A stretch of DNA of 64,000 nt. It comes from Cladorrhinum sp. PSN259 (Eukaryota > Ascomycota > Sordariomycetes > Sordariales > Podosporaceae). The notes under the pieces are model-generated. The model had not been told where the DNA came from. It saw only the letters and a list, made by a program, of their open reading frames with translations, and did not search any database. The DNA lies in NCBI GenBank assembly GCA_033725935.1, contig MU867065.1, positions 248,001 through 312,000 of the forward strand. Direction: 5' to 3'. Every line of letters begins with the position of its first letter. Position 1 is the first letter of the stretch. Positions 21,642-32,425 of this stretch are shown one piece after another. Both the position numbers and the translations under genes were made by a program.

Positions 21642-22731
21642 ATGAAAAACCTTTCGGCCAGATGGAGGCAGCTAGCCTCGAACGAGCGACTTGGGCGCTC
21701 ATCCCAATCGCTCTCCGTATTAGGTTCTCGAGCATGGGTCTTTGGCGGAGAGCTGCTCCCTCGACAACCAGTAGACAATCGACTTACAGTTATTGAGCTT
21801 ACTTCGGTACAAGGTACGATGTTGGCGCTCTGATCCGCAGACTGCTAATTATCTACTATGGCGCCAGCTGACGAATCGTTTCCTAGAATCCGCCACCGTC
21901 ACCACCCTCGAGGCACCCACAACAGCGCCGATTCCCCGTGTTGGCCTAGCTACCGCTGCCCTCAAAGGCTCGCTGTATCTGTTTTCCGGGCGGGGTGGCC
22001 CCGAGATGGCGCCGATTGAGGAGAAAGGCGGGCTCTGGCGCTACACACCGAACGAATCTCTCTGGGAGCTCGTCCAGCCCGCAGATCCCTCTACACCGTA
22101 TCCCCCCAGTCGCAGCTATCATACAATGGCCTCGGACGGCAACGACAATATTTACGTCCACGCCGGTTGTCCCGAAAACGGCCGCCTATCCGATATCTGG
22201 TCGTTTAATATCGACTCGAAGACCTGGACCGAGTTGCCGGCCGCTCCGCCGCCTGCCCGCGGAGGGACGTCGATTACCGTCAGCGGCGGGAAGCTGTACC
22301 GCATGAACGGATTTGACGGCAAAAGCGAACAGGGCGGAGCAATTGATGTCTTGGACCTCGCCACCCGTACTTGGTCTACCATTTCTTTTAAACCCGATGG
22401 CATCCACGGGCCCCAGTCGCGGAGCGTCAGTGCGCTTCTCGCAGTGAAGGCGAAAGGGAGAAATTCTCTTCTGACTCTGTTCGGGGAGCGGGATCCGAGC
22501 TCTCTGGGCCATGCCGGAGCGGGGAGCATGCTGGGAGATGTATGGGTTTTTGACGTCGAACGCGAGGAGTGGACGAAGGTCGAGCCAAAAGGTGACGCTC
22601 CACCTCCGAGAGGTTGGTTTGGCGCAGACGTGATGGCAAGGGACGATGGCGAGCATGCTGTCATTATCCATGGCGGTCTTGCGGACGATAACTCTAGGCT
22701 TGGAGATGTATGGGAGTTGCAGTTTGAATAG
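21642..22731 (+). CDS. Kelch-repeat beta-propeller protein
   Basis: Two exons, 21642-21813 and 21887-22731 (73-nt intron), give 338 residues with no signal peptide. Six Kelch blades can be traced by their double-Gly strands: AWVFGGELLPRQ, SLYLFSGRGGPE, NIYVHAGCPENG, KLYRMNGFDGKS, SLLTLFGERDPS and HAVIIHGGLADD, each preceded by a P-x-R-x motif (SPPR-, PPSRSYH-, PPARGG-like). Length and blade number match the fungal Kelch proteins related to plant nitrile-specifier proteins, but that activity should not be assumed. The acceptor at 21886 is chosen because it alone keeps the frame. The protein is probably cytosolic, with a scaffold or enzyme-modifier role. Confidence 0.85.
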
Positions 22732-23789
22732 CTTTGGCAGCGTGACAGATGTCGGCAACCTCATATGTGACTGACAGGATGCGAAAGAACCTGTAGATTA
22801 GACGGATCCGCAACAGTGGGAGCTTAGCTCCTACGACTGCGGGCCAACCTGTTACATTTCTTCCTTTCTTCTTCTTCCGATTTGCTACAAATACAGGTCT
22901 ATTCGGCAGCGTGTATCTTTCCCCTAGAAGAAACCGCTTGCCCTCAATGGTGAGAATCTGGTTTTAGCCGTGCCGCGCGAAAGACGCTCAAGGGATGGCG
23001 TGCGCGCCCTCGACACGCTCTAGCTTGGACAGGTCTTTCACAATATCATCACTTTGACATGGTGATTATGGGGGTGCGCCTAGGCATATTTTATGAATAA
23101 AAACTAGAAAGGAGTTAGTAAACCCGGCATCCTGCTGACCACCAGGATCTCGAGGGAGCCTGTTGATGAAAGTCTCGAATATCCCATCTCCCAAACCAGT
23201 TTCCATCAGAACGCGCTTTGACGCACTTCCGGGTTCTCTACTGACCTAGCGGGTGAAACGCAGTTCCCGAAGTCAGGGGAACTATGAGGCTGCCGTCCAT
23301 TCACTGAGATACGTGAAGCTCGAGAAAGGAGACTGTTTGTGAAAAGTTGAAGCTTCATCTGGAACTAGCTCTCCGAACTTGCCCTACAGGTTTGCTTCTA
23401 GGTATGTCTACCATTTTGCACCAGCGGTACCTGTGTAGGTAGGTAAATAAAGCGGCATCCTGGTGAACAGTCATGCTGCTGCGACTGTGGCTTGGATATC
23501 ATCTCATGTCTTATAAACTATCTTGCGAGGAACGTCGCAATCTTTTATGAAAATACATACTCCTAAGCCCCGGAGGTGATTATCACTACGGCCTCCCAAC
23601 GCTCTCGACATTCCATCGCTAATGAGATCAACTCCTAGGGTAAGCTCGCATCGTGGCCTTCGATCAACCGGCATTGTCGCCGCGGTCTCGCTCGCCCCCG
23701 CGCGAGAAAGAAGGGCTCTCTCAAAAATAAGAACACGCCGAGATCCCAATTCATCGTTGACCCTATCCATTCCCAAGCCGCTCAACCCA
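22732..23789. other. Intergenic region, 1.06 kb
   Basis: No gene supported. A TAGGTAGGTA tetranucleotide run lies near 23433-23445; similar (TAGG) runs occur elsewhere in the window (for example 42890-42905, 46803-46816). Confidence 0.45.
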
Positions 23790-24545
23790 TTACTGGTAGG
23801 AAAGGGTCGATTTAACTACTGTATAGATATAACACAAATAAACATAGGTTGATTTAACGCAACTGTTGTGGGAGATTTAACGATTGGAAATCACATAACC
23901 GTTGTCAGAACATCTACAATCTAATTGATGCTTAAACGTTTGTTAGCGCGCTACATGCCTAATTTACACTTTCTTATGCCCATTTCACTTGGTTCTACGC
24001 CTGTTCGGCTTCCGTTAATGCTTTCTTAACTATTTTCTACACGTAATCGGCTTTTATTAATGCATTCCTGACTCCTTTTTACGCTTATTCAACTTCTGTT
24101 AATGCGTTCCTGATTCCTTTCTACGCCTGTTCGGCTTCTCTTAATGTTCTTATGAGTTCCTTTTACGCATGCTGGATATCCTGACCTGCATAGGTAATTC
24201 CTTACGGGCCTATCTGGGCGCGCAAGCTATGCCTGCGCATATGTGGGTGTGGGCACGTGTGGCCGGGCACCTCCTGCTATCTGGGAATGCCCCCATCTAC
24301 TTGCACCTAGCCTGGCCTACCTGGAACCTTGGTTTGGTCTACCCGGGAGCTGCCCGCCTGCGGGCTGAAAGTTAAACGCGTTGGTCTTCCCATAACGGTT
24401 ATTCTATTTACAACGGATGTTCTGGATGAGACGTTTCAATATTGGCCACAGTTGCAGCTGTTTACCCACGGTTGTGACCATTGTAGGACGGTTAAATATA
24501 AATAACTGTTCTTTTAAATCATATATTGCCATTAATGCCATCTCT
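23790..24545 (+). repeat. Dispersed repeat R2, copy A (non-coding element)
   Basis: Two blocks of this region recur in inverted orientation at 38250-39295. The left block (ATTACTGGTAG ... ATAGGTTGAT, about 23790-23860) matches the reverse complement of about 39225-39295. The right block (about 24220-24545, including CATATGTGGGTGTGGGC, AATATTGGCCACAGTTGCAG and CATATATTGCCATTAATG) matches the reverse complement of about 38305-38720. The middle differs: copy A carries a 42-bp minisatellite. There is no coding capacity. It sits just downstream of the ankyrin-repeat gene's 3' end. Confidence 0.8.
23995..24162. repeat. 42-bp minisatellite, four units
   Basis: Units starting with YTACRC at 23995, 24037, 24079 and 24121, with a fifth partial at 24163, are spaced exactly 42 bases. 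Each contains TTAATGC-like and CTGWTTCCTTT-like segments. The copies are diverged (roughly three quarters identical by eye), so the array is old. Confidence 0.8.
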
Positions 24546-24623
24546 GAGCGAACAATAATCCCTCCATCTGCAGTTTCAGCAATATCCACCCACTTCCCAC
24601 TACATGTCAACATCCTTGATGCT

Positions 24624-25223
24624 TCAGCATTTCTCAACGTCTTCAAACGTACCCGCCTCGCGGCGGAGAAGCGTAACAATAGCCTCGTGTCTACTTTCAG
24701 CAGCCCACATAAGCGGTGTGTCGCCATATTCAGAATCCCTCGCTTCCAGATCAGCCCCTTTGTCAAGCAAAAGCTTAACAACAGCCTCGTGGCCATATCT
24801 ACCAGCCTGGATAAGCGGTGTTCGGCCTGTAGAATCCCTTCCTTCTAGATCAGCCCCTTTATCAAGCAAAAGCTTAACAACAGCCTCGTAGCCCTCTTTA
24901 GCAGCCCAGATAAGTGGTGTGTGGCCTCTAGAATCCCTCCCCTCCAGATTAGCCCCTCTGTCAAGTAAAAGCTTAACAATAGCATCGTAGCCATAATGAG
25001 CAGCCCGGATAAGTGGTGTTTCGCCATATTTAGAATCCCTCGCTTCCAGATCAGCCCCTTTATCAAGTAAAAGCTTAACAACAGCCTCGCGGCCATTGTT
25101 AGTAGCCCAGAGAAGTGGTATATGGCCATATTCAGAATCCCTCGCTTCTAGATCAGCCCCTTTATCAAGCAAAAGCTTAACAACAGCCTCGTAGCCCTCT
25201 TTAGCAGCCCAGATAAGTGGTGT
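24624..25223 (-). pseudogene. Severed 3' part of the NACHT-ankyrin gene (six ankyrin repeats)
   Basis: This is in the same frame as, and directly continuous with, the gene ending at the TAA at 25224-25226. It encodes about 199 further residues with six 33-residue ankyrin repeats (TPLIWAAKEGYEAVVKLLLD type), then a short divergent end (EAGTFEDVEKC). Without the stop codon the whole protein would be about 1,133 residues. No independent promoter is seen; the only in-frame start candidates lie inside a repeat. Confidence 0.8.
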
Positions 25224-28096
25224 TTAGCCTCTAGAATCCCTCGCCTCCAGATTAGCCCCTCTGTCAAGTAAAAGCTTAACAATAGCATCGTGGCCATTTT
25301 CAGCAGCCCAGATAAGCGGTGTTTGGCCATATTCAGAACCCCTCGCTTCCAGATCAGCCCCTTTATCAAGCAAAAGCTTAACAACTGCCAAGTGACCAAA
25401 ATGCGATGCGAAATGAAGGGGGTTTGCATCGCGCGGAGGGAGTCTCCAGTGCGCCTTGCAGGGTTGATGCCAAACAGGAAGCGCTCTTAGCTGTTTGTCA
25501 CAGATCCTGAGTACCGCGTCAATGAGGCTAACGGGTTCGCTGACTGCAGCTTCGCGGAAATGATCGCCCCAAAAGTTGGATGAGTAGTCCAAGAAGCCTG
25601 CATTTCGCCCTTCCAGTCCAGCCTCGCTTGAATCGAGAAGGTCAAGGTAGATCACGCAGGCCTCAGCTAAGGTTCGGTGAGCGCTACGGTATGTGATGGA
25701 GCAATGCCAGTCTGATCCTGGAAGACTCTCCGATGGTGATTCCGTACGGGCGAGGAGAAATTCCCGGGCAGTTTGGTGGAGGAAATAGACCTTCCCATGG
25801 TAGACCGAGACGAACAGCCCGCACCAGTTCCGGAGACGTGTTTGGAAGGCACTTTCGTCTTCCAGGTCAATATCCGAGGTGTTACGGACGGATTCGTCCA
25901 CATTGACTGCGACATTCATTTCCGCTATCGTCAGCGGCCTACTTGCAACCAAGATGATACTCAACACCTTTCGAACCATCGGGTCTTCGTGAGATTTGCT
26001 CAGGATTCGTTCATATGCTTGATTGACATTCTGCGGAAGCGTTGCAATGGCGTCCTCAATCCCCTTCTCCGTCTTTTTGAATCCAGACCTCAAGAAGTCA
26101 AATACAAGGTACACCCAAAGGTAGGTGCGGTTGTTGGACTCGAGGAGCTTTTCTTGTAGGCATTTCTTGACGTTCTCCCGGATTTTTGTCTCCCGGGCGA
26201 ACTCTTGAACTCGGTGCACGATAACACGATTCACTTCTTCCCTGATAGCATCCAACTGGTCCTCTCCTGGAATGTGGATATACGGGAAATCCTCAACCAA
26301 TTCCTGGAACTCGTCGACTATGTTTTCATAGGGCCGACATGTCAGCAGAGACCTCAGCTTGCCGCTACGGTGAGATAGCTGCCCTTGCATCCGAAGATGC
26401 AATGCTTTCAGTCTCGATGCTAAATCCTGGAACTCGGCCTCTAAGCATTCGTCTAACGCATCCAAGACTAGGATGACAGATCCTGTCAGTGGGTCCTGCA
26501 CGACATTTTCAAGAATTTCCCAAAGCCTTGCCGTATTTTCAACCAGGGCCCGGCCGTCCTCTCCATATCTGGATATAGCGTGGCAAATAAGACGTGGTTC
26601 GTAGCAGAACAGTTGATGCAAGACTGCGCAAAGTGCCTGGCGAACAGTGTTTTGATCTTGATCTTTGAAAAAGAAATAGCACACCCTGCCGATCGGCGGG
26701 AGCACGTGGTCGATCAGGTATCTGGCTAGGACAGACTTTCCGCAACCGGGATCCGCTGAGACCAGCAATGGTCCAGAGCCTGAGTCTTGGGCTTGCCACT
26801 GTTTGAAGTTGTCGTGGCGAAGGAACCACTCGCAGGTGCCCTCCACCCTTAATGTAACGCGGTTCTTATACCATTCGTACGAGATGTCCTTGTTGCCCAC
26901 TGTCAGTCGAAACAGTTGACGGCACTGCTTCTCCTCGTCGGACACCCTCCACTCGTGTTGGATCTCAAGCGCTCGTTTCGCGATTTGTATATGCTCCTCG
27001 TGGGTGGATAGGTGTTGTTGCATGATCTCTAGGGACCGGGCGCTCGTTTTCCCGACCTTCTCAAGCTCTTGCCTTACTGCGAAATTGTTAATCTGCTCCA
27101 AGTTCTGGTGGACGGCGGCCTCTAAATTTTTTATTTTCTGTTGCTGCACTTCCCAATCATCATAACGCACCATGTCTCGTGCGAGTACCCGGAGGCGACC
27201 ATAGTAGAATCGAAGGACGCTTCGTAGCTGGAATACCAAAATTTGCTCATAGAGATCCACAATGGAAGAGTTGGCCTGGCCTATTGAGCTGGCGCTCACG
27301 TCTTCATTCTTCTCTAACCGGTGAACCATTGTCTCAAACGCGGCATAGTAGTCCATGCGGGTAGTCACGTAAGTAAAGCCATCGCTGTTGGCATCAGCTG
27401 CCGTCTTTGGATTCGTGAGAAGCGGGAGGATCATAGAAATGCCTGCCCAAGCAATTGAAGCTTCTGGCGAGGCTTTGGTGGCAACTGATATCCAGTCTTT
27501 GGCCCACAAGACCAGTTTGGCTGCCTGGTCAATTTGATCCCCAACCACGAACTCATGCCCAGCAATGTTATATTTGAACTTCCGGTCATCGAGCCGCTGT
27601 AGACCTCGTCTTGTTATCGTCTGCAATTTTTCTCGCCGCGATAGGCCGCTTGTATCGCTAATCACACCGCCGGCTGCTTCAGAAGTCCGATCTGCGTCTA
27701 ATTCGTGACAGATTAGCAGCTGCAGGGGCTTTGTGATAACAACCATTGGGAGAGTCTGGCGCTCGAACCTATCATCTGTAGCTCCTTGGAGAGCAACTCT
27801 TCGTACCGTTCTACCAGCTGCGGATCACTTTTCCGGAGTGCATTGTACGCACGGTCCCAGAGAGACGCGGACGAGTCTTCGCAGCTCCCAGGCAAGAGTC
27901 CTTCACCACTCACACCCGGTTCCTCGCGGTTCGAGGGCAGGCCAGAAGCAGATGCGGAATTGTTTGGACTGGTTGGCGCTGGGGCGGGGTCGCTCTGACG
28001 GGATGGAATCGTGGACGGCGGGGCGCTTGATGGTCTCGATAGCGGTCTACGCAGAATCTGCGGAACACCTTTGCGAATATATTCGCGGAATCCCAT
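25224..28096 (-). CDS. NACHT-NTPase with ankyrin repeats (fungal NLR-like STAND protein), prematurely terminated
   Basis: A signal-transducing ATPase of the NLR-like class, which in fungi includes incompatibility proteins. Exon 1 is 28096-27769 and exon 2 is 27697-25224 (71-nt intron; phase fits only this acceptor), giving 933 residues to the stop. Domain order: a variable Ser/Pro-rich start; an N-terminal region typical of NACHT_N (LWDRAYNALRKSDPQLVERY, then DQAAKLVLWAKDWIS and ASIAWAGISMILPLLTNP); NACHT with P-loop ADPGCGKSVL at about residues 424-433 and Walker B VILVLDALDECL; a winged-helix-like middle (YFLHQTAREFLL); then two ankyrin repeats. A TAA at 25224-25226 replaces the codon that is CAA or CAC in sister repeats and cuts off six more repeats. 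The shortened protein could still be made. The ligand is unknown. Confidence 0.85.
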
Positions 28097-30008
28097 GGTC
28101 GCTGAGCCAACGAAGGCTTGGTTTTTGATTCCTAATGAGTACAATCTCGCGATGTGGAATGTTGCGATCGCTCCTGGCAGAATATTGTGAAGAGTGCCTG
28201 AAATGCCAGTGCGGGGGAGGTCGTCGATGCGGCCTTCAAGCGAAGAAAGAGGACGACAATTGGTCAAGCCTGAGGGGCTGTGTTCAGTTTCAATTGGCTG
28301 TAAAAATCAATTTTCTGCGGCTGATCCTGTCACCACAAGAGCACGGGTTGCCATTCTCGGACATGAAAGGCTGGGTCATGCAGTATCCAGCCCAGCGACT
28401 TAGGACCGAGTCTCTCACTGATGTAACTTTTCTTGTTCGATATGAGTGTACTGCCACGATTTCTGATGAGTAGATCCGTCAAATCGGTGTCCACAACATA
28501 GGTTGCCACCGTGGGTGTAGATGGGTTGAGGTCATTTGGATCATGCGTCTAATTGAGCACCCGAATCCATCCACCATACGGTGTATCAGCTCCAAAACCG
28601 ATACTCTCCTCTTGCTAATCAACCCGGCTTCCGGAATTTTGATGAGTTGTTGCAGTGGTGGAAAGATTCCTACTCGGTTGAGGCCTGCGGATGAGTTGAT
28701 GGCTGCGGCAGATTCCGGCCCCCTTATCGATGCGACGCATTCTTGGTTGAACGTAATCAGATCAGGGTGCTAGAATTACCCAGATTGAACCTGGATGATG
28801 TCTAAGAACGGGCTCGGAATCGCGTAGCTATTTACTCCTCGAAGACTGGGAGACGAACCGGCTGACCGTTGACGATCTCCGCGACCGCAAGCCCCAAGAA
28901 ACCCTCCATTCCTTGTCTACATCTCGACTTGCTCAACTGGAGCTAACGAGGCGGAGGGCCTTGCCAACGAGGGTACCCTCTTGTCAGCGTATTCCAGCTC
29001 GCGGGCTTCCGGCATATTGTTGGGACGCTGTGGGAGGTGTAAGAGGGATACTGTGCGGATGCGGTGGAAATATTATATGAGACGATATGCAAGGAAGGAA
29101 TAAAGAACCTGGCTGTCTATCGAGGACTCGATCGCCCGGATCAAAAAGGTAACGCCCCCTGATCAAGTGTGGTAACGCGCCTGCATCAAAAACGTAACGC
29201 CCCCCTATAAGTTGCCTTAATCTATACTTACTCCGTATAGTCAGAAAATAAGGTAACACACGATTTCTCCGCCCCATCACCAACACCACCCACCACTATT
29301 CAGCCTTCCATTAAATCACCAAGGCTGCGTAAATTTCTATGCATTTATTCCATTTTGGAGCTTATCGACAGGCGGTTAATAGTTGGCATATCAACCTTTG
29401 GCCATGCGCACTGCCTTCATACGCCTGAGCATTGAACAAACTAGCTTAGCTCGATGCAGGTCGAGATGGCGGTCGAGCAACTGTGTCTGCAGCACAATGG
29501 GTGGTCCTTTGGTCCGTATGCCGCTGGGTCAGCACTATGATTTTGGTGGCAACTACACTGATAGCTCTTGGGTATGGATTGCTCTGGCTGTGGTTGTTTT
29601 GTGACGAATAGGTATATGCACTGAAATGTCGGGCAAGGAAAAGGGCGGGAGATTCTGCATCACTTGGACTGCTGAGCAACGTTTCGGTTGTTGAGACTCC
29701 TGGCAGTTTTGCATATCCCTCGAACATCACTCACCCCTAATACCCCCCAAAAAATGAAGCTGATTACATTGAAAACTTGTTGACAACAATGACATGGTCA
29801 AACTGATCAGTTTTGTTGGTGTGGTAGTCGTCGTTGTTGACAGATGGATCGATGAATGGTGTATACCCATAACGCTCAGATATAACCTCGGCGCAAATGG
29901 ACGAGGATTTGGCAGAGAGACGGTAGTTCAAAGCATAGAAGTGCTGTACTGGAAGATTAAATGGCTGAAAGATTCTTATATAGTATAGTGCGGTAGTAAT
30001 CAAGCTAC
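28097..30008. other. Intergenic region, 1.9 kb
   Basis: No gene could be supported on either strand. It holds the promoter of the NACHT-ankyrin gene and a short GGTAACGC tandem repeat (29139-29205). A nearby TACTCCGTATAGT palindrome (about 29228-29242) suggests transposon remains. Poly-A-like ends are not obvious. Confidence 0.45.
29139..29205. repeat. 22-bp tandem repeat with GGTAACGC core
   Basis: Three adjacent units of 22-23 bases start with GATCAA, GATCAA and GCATCAA at 29139, 29161 and 29183. Each contains GTAACGCSCC. Such short subterminal arrays are common at the ends of fungal transposons, but no terminal inverted repeat was identified. Confidence 0.7.
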
Positions 30009-31954
30009 CTACCTACCAAGCCAACGCAAATAACGAGGTCTGGTGTTTGCCTGGGTTGAATTCCCGTGACCCGCGGCGGCTGCCATCCGCTGCTCCAGGT
30101 TGGTATCCGTAGTCTTGATTCTGGCCCCAATCCTATCTCGAATTCTCTCTGTGATGCGGGACTCGAGGGCGTGCATGCGAGCTTGCATCCGTGTCTTTGC
30201 TTCGTCAACATCACTCTCCGTCACATTCTTTGACCTCTTGTCGAAAACAAGCCAGAACCCTAGAACAAGTACCGTTACGGGCACCATAAGAACAAAGTAT
30301 ATCCACAGTCTTTTGGAAACTGGGCCGTCACCCATGTCTAGGAAAGTTAGCAGGTTGCAAATATCCGGGAGTTAGATATCTCATAGAAGAAGAAAAAAGG
30401 TCTTACCGGAACTGAATTCGAAGAATGGCATGCTGAACATGGATGATAGGAACGTTCCGGGAAGGAACAGGGCGCCGAGGATGCTCAAAGTCTTCATAGA
30501 CATGCCGTCACGTCTGCTAGAGTCGGCGAGAAGTTGTTGTTGGACTGCCATCTCGAGGTTGAGTCGAGATTCCCTCTGGTCGAGAATACTGTGCATCTGT
30601 TTATTCCCAGGATAGTCAGCATTCCGTTGTTAGTTCTGCAAAGCAATTCCTATACGGGGCCACCTACAACCTCGCGCTGTAGATTCAGCCGTTCAAGCGA
30701 CACGTGCGTGTAGTTCTCCAAGCCCTCCAACTTGATCCCGATAAACCTTAATCGGGAAACGATGCTATCATGCAACTCTGCGAAACCGGGTAGGTTACGA
30801 TCATCTTCCGACAGGTTCCCCCAAAACGCTTCGGCGGCCTCTTGAAGCCTTCCTACCACATTCTGCCATGCCTGGGGCCGCTTCCACAGGACTTGGCAAT
30901 GGCAATCCGTCAGTTCCTGGTTGATCTTGTCGAGCTCCAGATGATCATCAGCTTTTGATTTCTTCGGCTGAGGGGGTGTCTGATCGGTGATTCCGAGCTC
31001 TGGGTCATCATCTTCGGCAGTATAGCTGGGTATTGAATGCTTCGGGTCTCGGTATCGCGCACTAAGGGCGTTTTCAAGCCGCCGAATTTTCTCTCGAGAC
31101 TTCCGTTGTTGTATGTCGTTATCTGAAGAGAGAGTGCTGTTCAAGATGAGGAATGGAAGGAGTAAGGGGTGGGTGATGGGTGTTGAGCACTCTTTGAGGT
31201 CAGGTAAGATGTCAGTTTCGAGACGGGCTGATTCTGTCCCCTTGACAAAGCCCGATGTGATTCTTGTCTTGAAAGAATACGAGAGCATCATCTCCCAGCC
31301 TCTGGACTCTTCGTTTAGCTTGACGTCGGACTTTCTAAAGATGAACTGTAATAAGGGATTCTCGGGATTTTTGTCAATTGACCACCAAAAAAAGGGACCA
31401 ACTACGCTAGTTGCTTCTACTGAGCGCAGCGGCAGTCGCATCTCGGTGACGAGGGATATATAGTCATCTTTTGGGAAAGGAATGATATGTGGGTCGAATG
31501 TCTGGCGGTCTTCGACCTTTTGCTGGAGCCTTTGATCTCTTTCAGCGAGCACTCAAAATGCCTTTGGAACTGGATCTGTACTCACATCAAGCGCAGACCG
31601 TTGGTAAATGATACATTTTGATCCAAAGTTGGAGGAGCAAATACGCCCTGAAGCCATGTTGTTAGGTGTTGCTCATTCACTAGAACTGCAAATTTGACTC
31701 ACTTTACGAGTGAGGTAGTTGTGAAAGTCATCTATATTCGTGCTGAATCTATGCCAATTGGAGAGTTGATGGGGGCTGGCAGGATCCTGTTGAAAATCAG
31801 CATGTCGAGACCAGGCTCTGGCAGTAGTAGTGGGGTATGATATTACTGAGTAGTTCAAGACCTCTAAATAGTGTGTTGTTTCGGTTTGGGGGAGGTAAAT
31901 GCCATGCTTCAGGCTTTTCGCAAAGAGCAGTCTGTCCATTTTGCTTTGAACCAT
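30009..31954 (-). CDS. CorA-like membrane protein
   Basis: Five exons fit in continuous phase: 31954-31703, 31647-31586, 31538-30668, 30596-30407 and 30337-30009, giving 567 residues. The large N-terminal part is soluble (YLEVLNYSVISYPTTTARAW; VVGPFFWWSI). It is followed by a charged region with a long helix (LRFIGIKLEGLENYTHVSLE, then SILDQRESRLNLEMAVQQQL), and then two transmembrane segments: MKTLSILGALFLPGTFLSSM with FSMPFFEF, and LWIYFVLMVPVTVLVLGFW. This is the fold of CorA-type channels, but the Mg-selectivity signature GMN is replaced by a MPFF-type loop, as in the large group of fungal CorA-like proteins with unknown substrate. The C-terminal tail is a charged helix. It lies between the two NACHT genes. 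The shortest intron, 31585-31539 (47 nt), is the least certain. Confidence 0.8.
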
Positions 31955-32199
31955 GGCCACGTTCTTATGTGGATGAAAGAAACACCGCAAAATGAAGACA
32001 AGGAAGCTGCTGTTTTATGGTTGCCGGTTGACCACAGAGGCCAGTCACACCCAACGTGGTGGTGCGTTGAGAGAGGTGCGGGGGAGAGAGTGTGCGGAGT
32101 TGTTCCAGTGATGGATGGCAATCGTGACATTTAATTCGCCCGACGCCAAAATCTTGCATATTTACCGCCCTCCATTTTCTTTTCTCTTGTTTAATGTAT

Positions 32200-32335
32200 A
32201 GCGTTATCGGGCATAACAGGAAGAAAAAAAATAAAACCCGAACAATTATAAGAACAACTTGAATTATACACCATTTATCCGCACATGGCTCGATTGATAA
32301 GGCACGACTCGGTCGCAGGCGCCACGACGACGCCC
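32200..32335 (-). repeat. Dispersed repeat R1, copy 2 (inverted)
   Basis: The reverse complement of 9733-9900, about 136 bases, shorter through internal deletions. The exact 32-base match lies at 32304-32335 and the AGCGTTATCGGGCATAAC end at 32200-32217. The intervening AT-rich part has a run of A where copy 1 has T/C. Confidence 0.8.
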
Positions 32336-32425
32336 ACATCCATTTTCTTTCATACAAGCTCGGATTTTATGCATAGTTCCTGTTTGGTAAGTTGAGTACC
32401 TAACGCGCCTCGCACCCTGGGCTGG

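Noticed and set aside
23790..24545. CRISPR-like array
   Set aside because: The 42-bp units are contiguous and diverged, with no constant repeat separated by unique spacers, and the host is a eukaryote.
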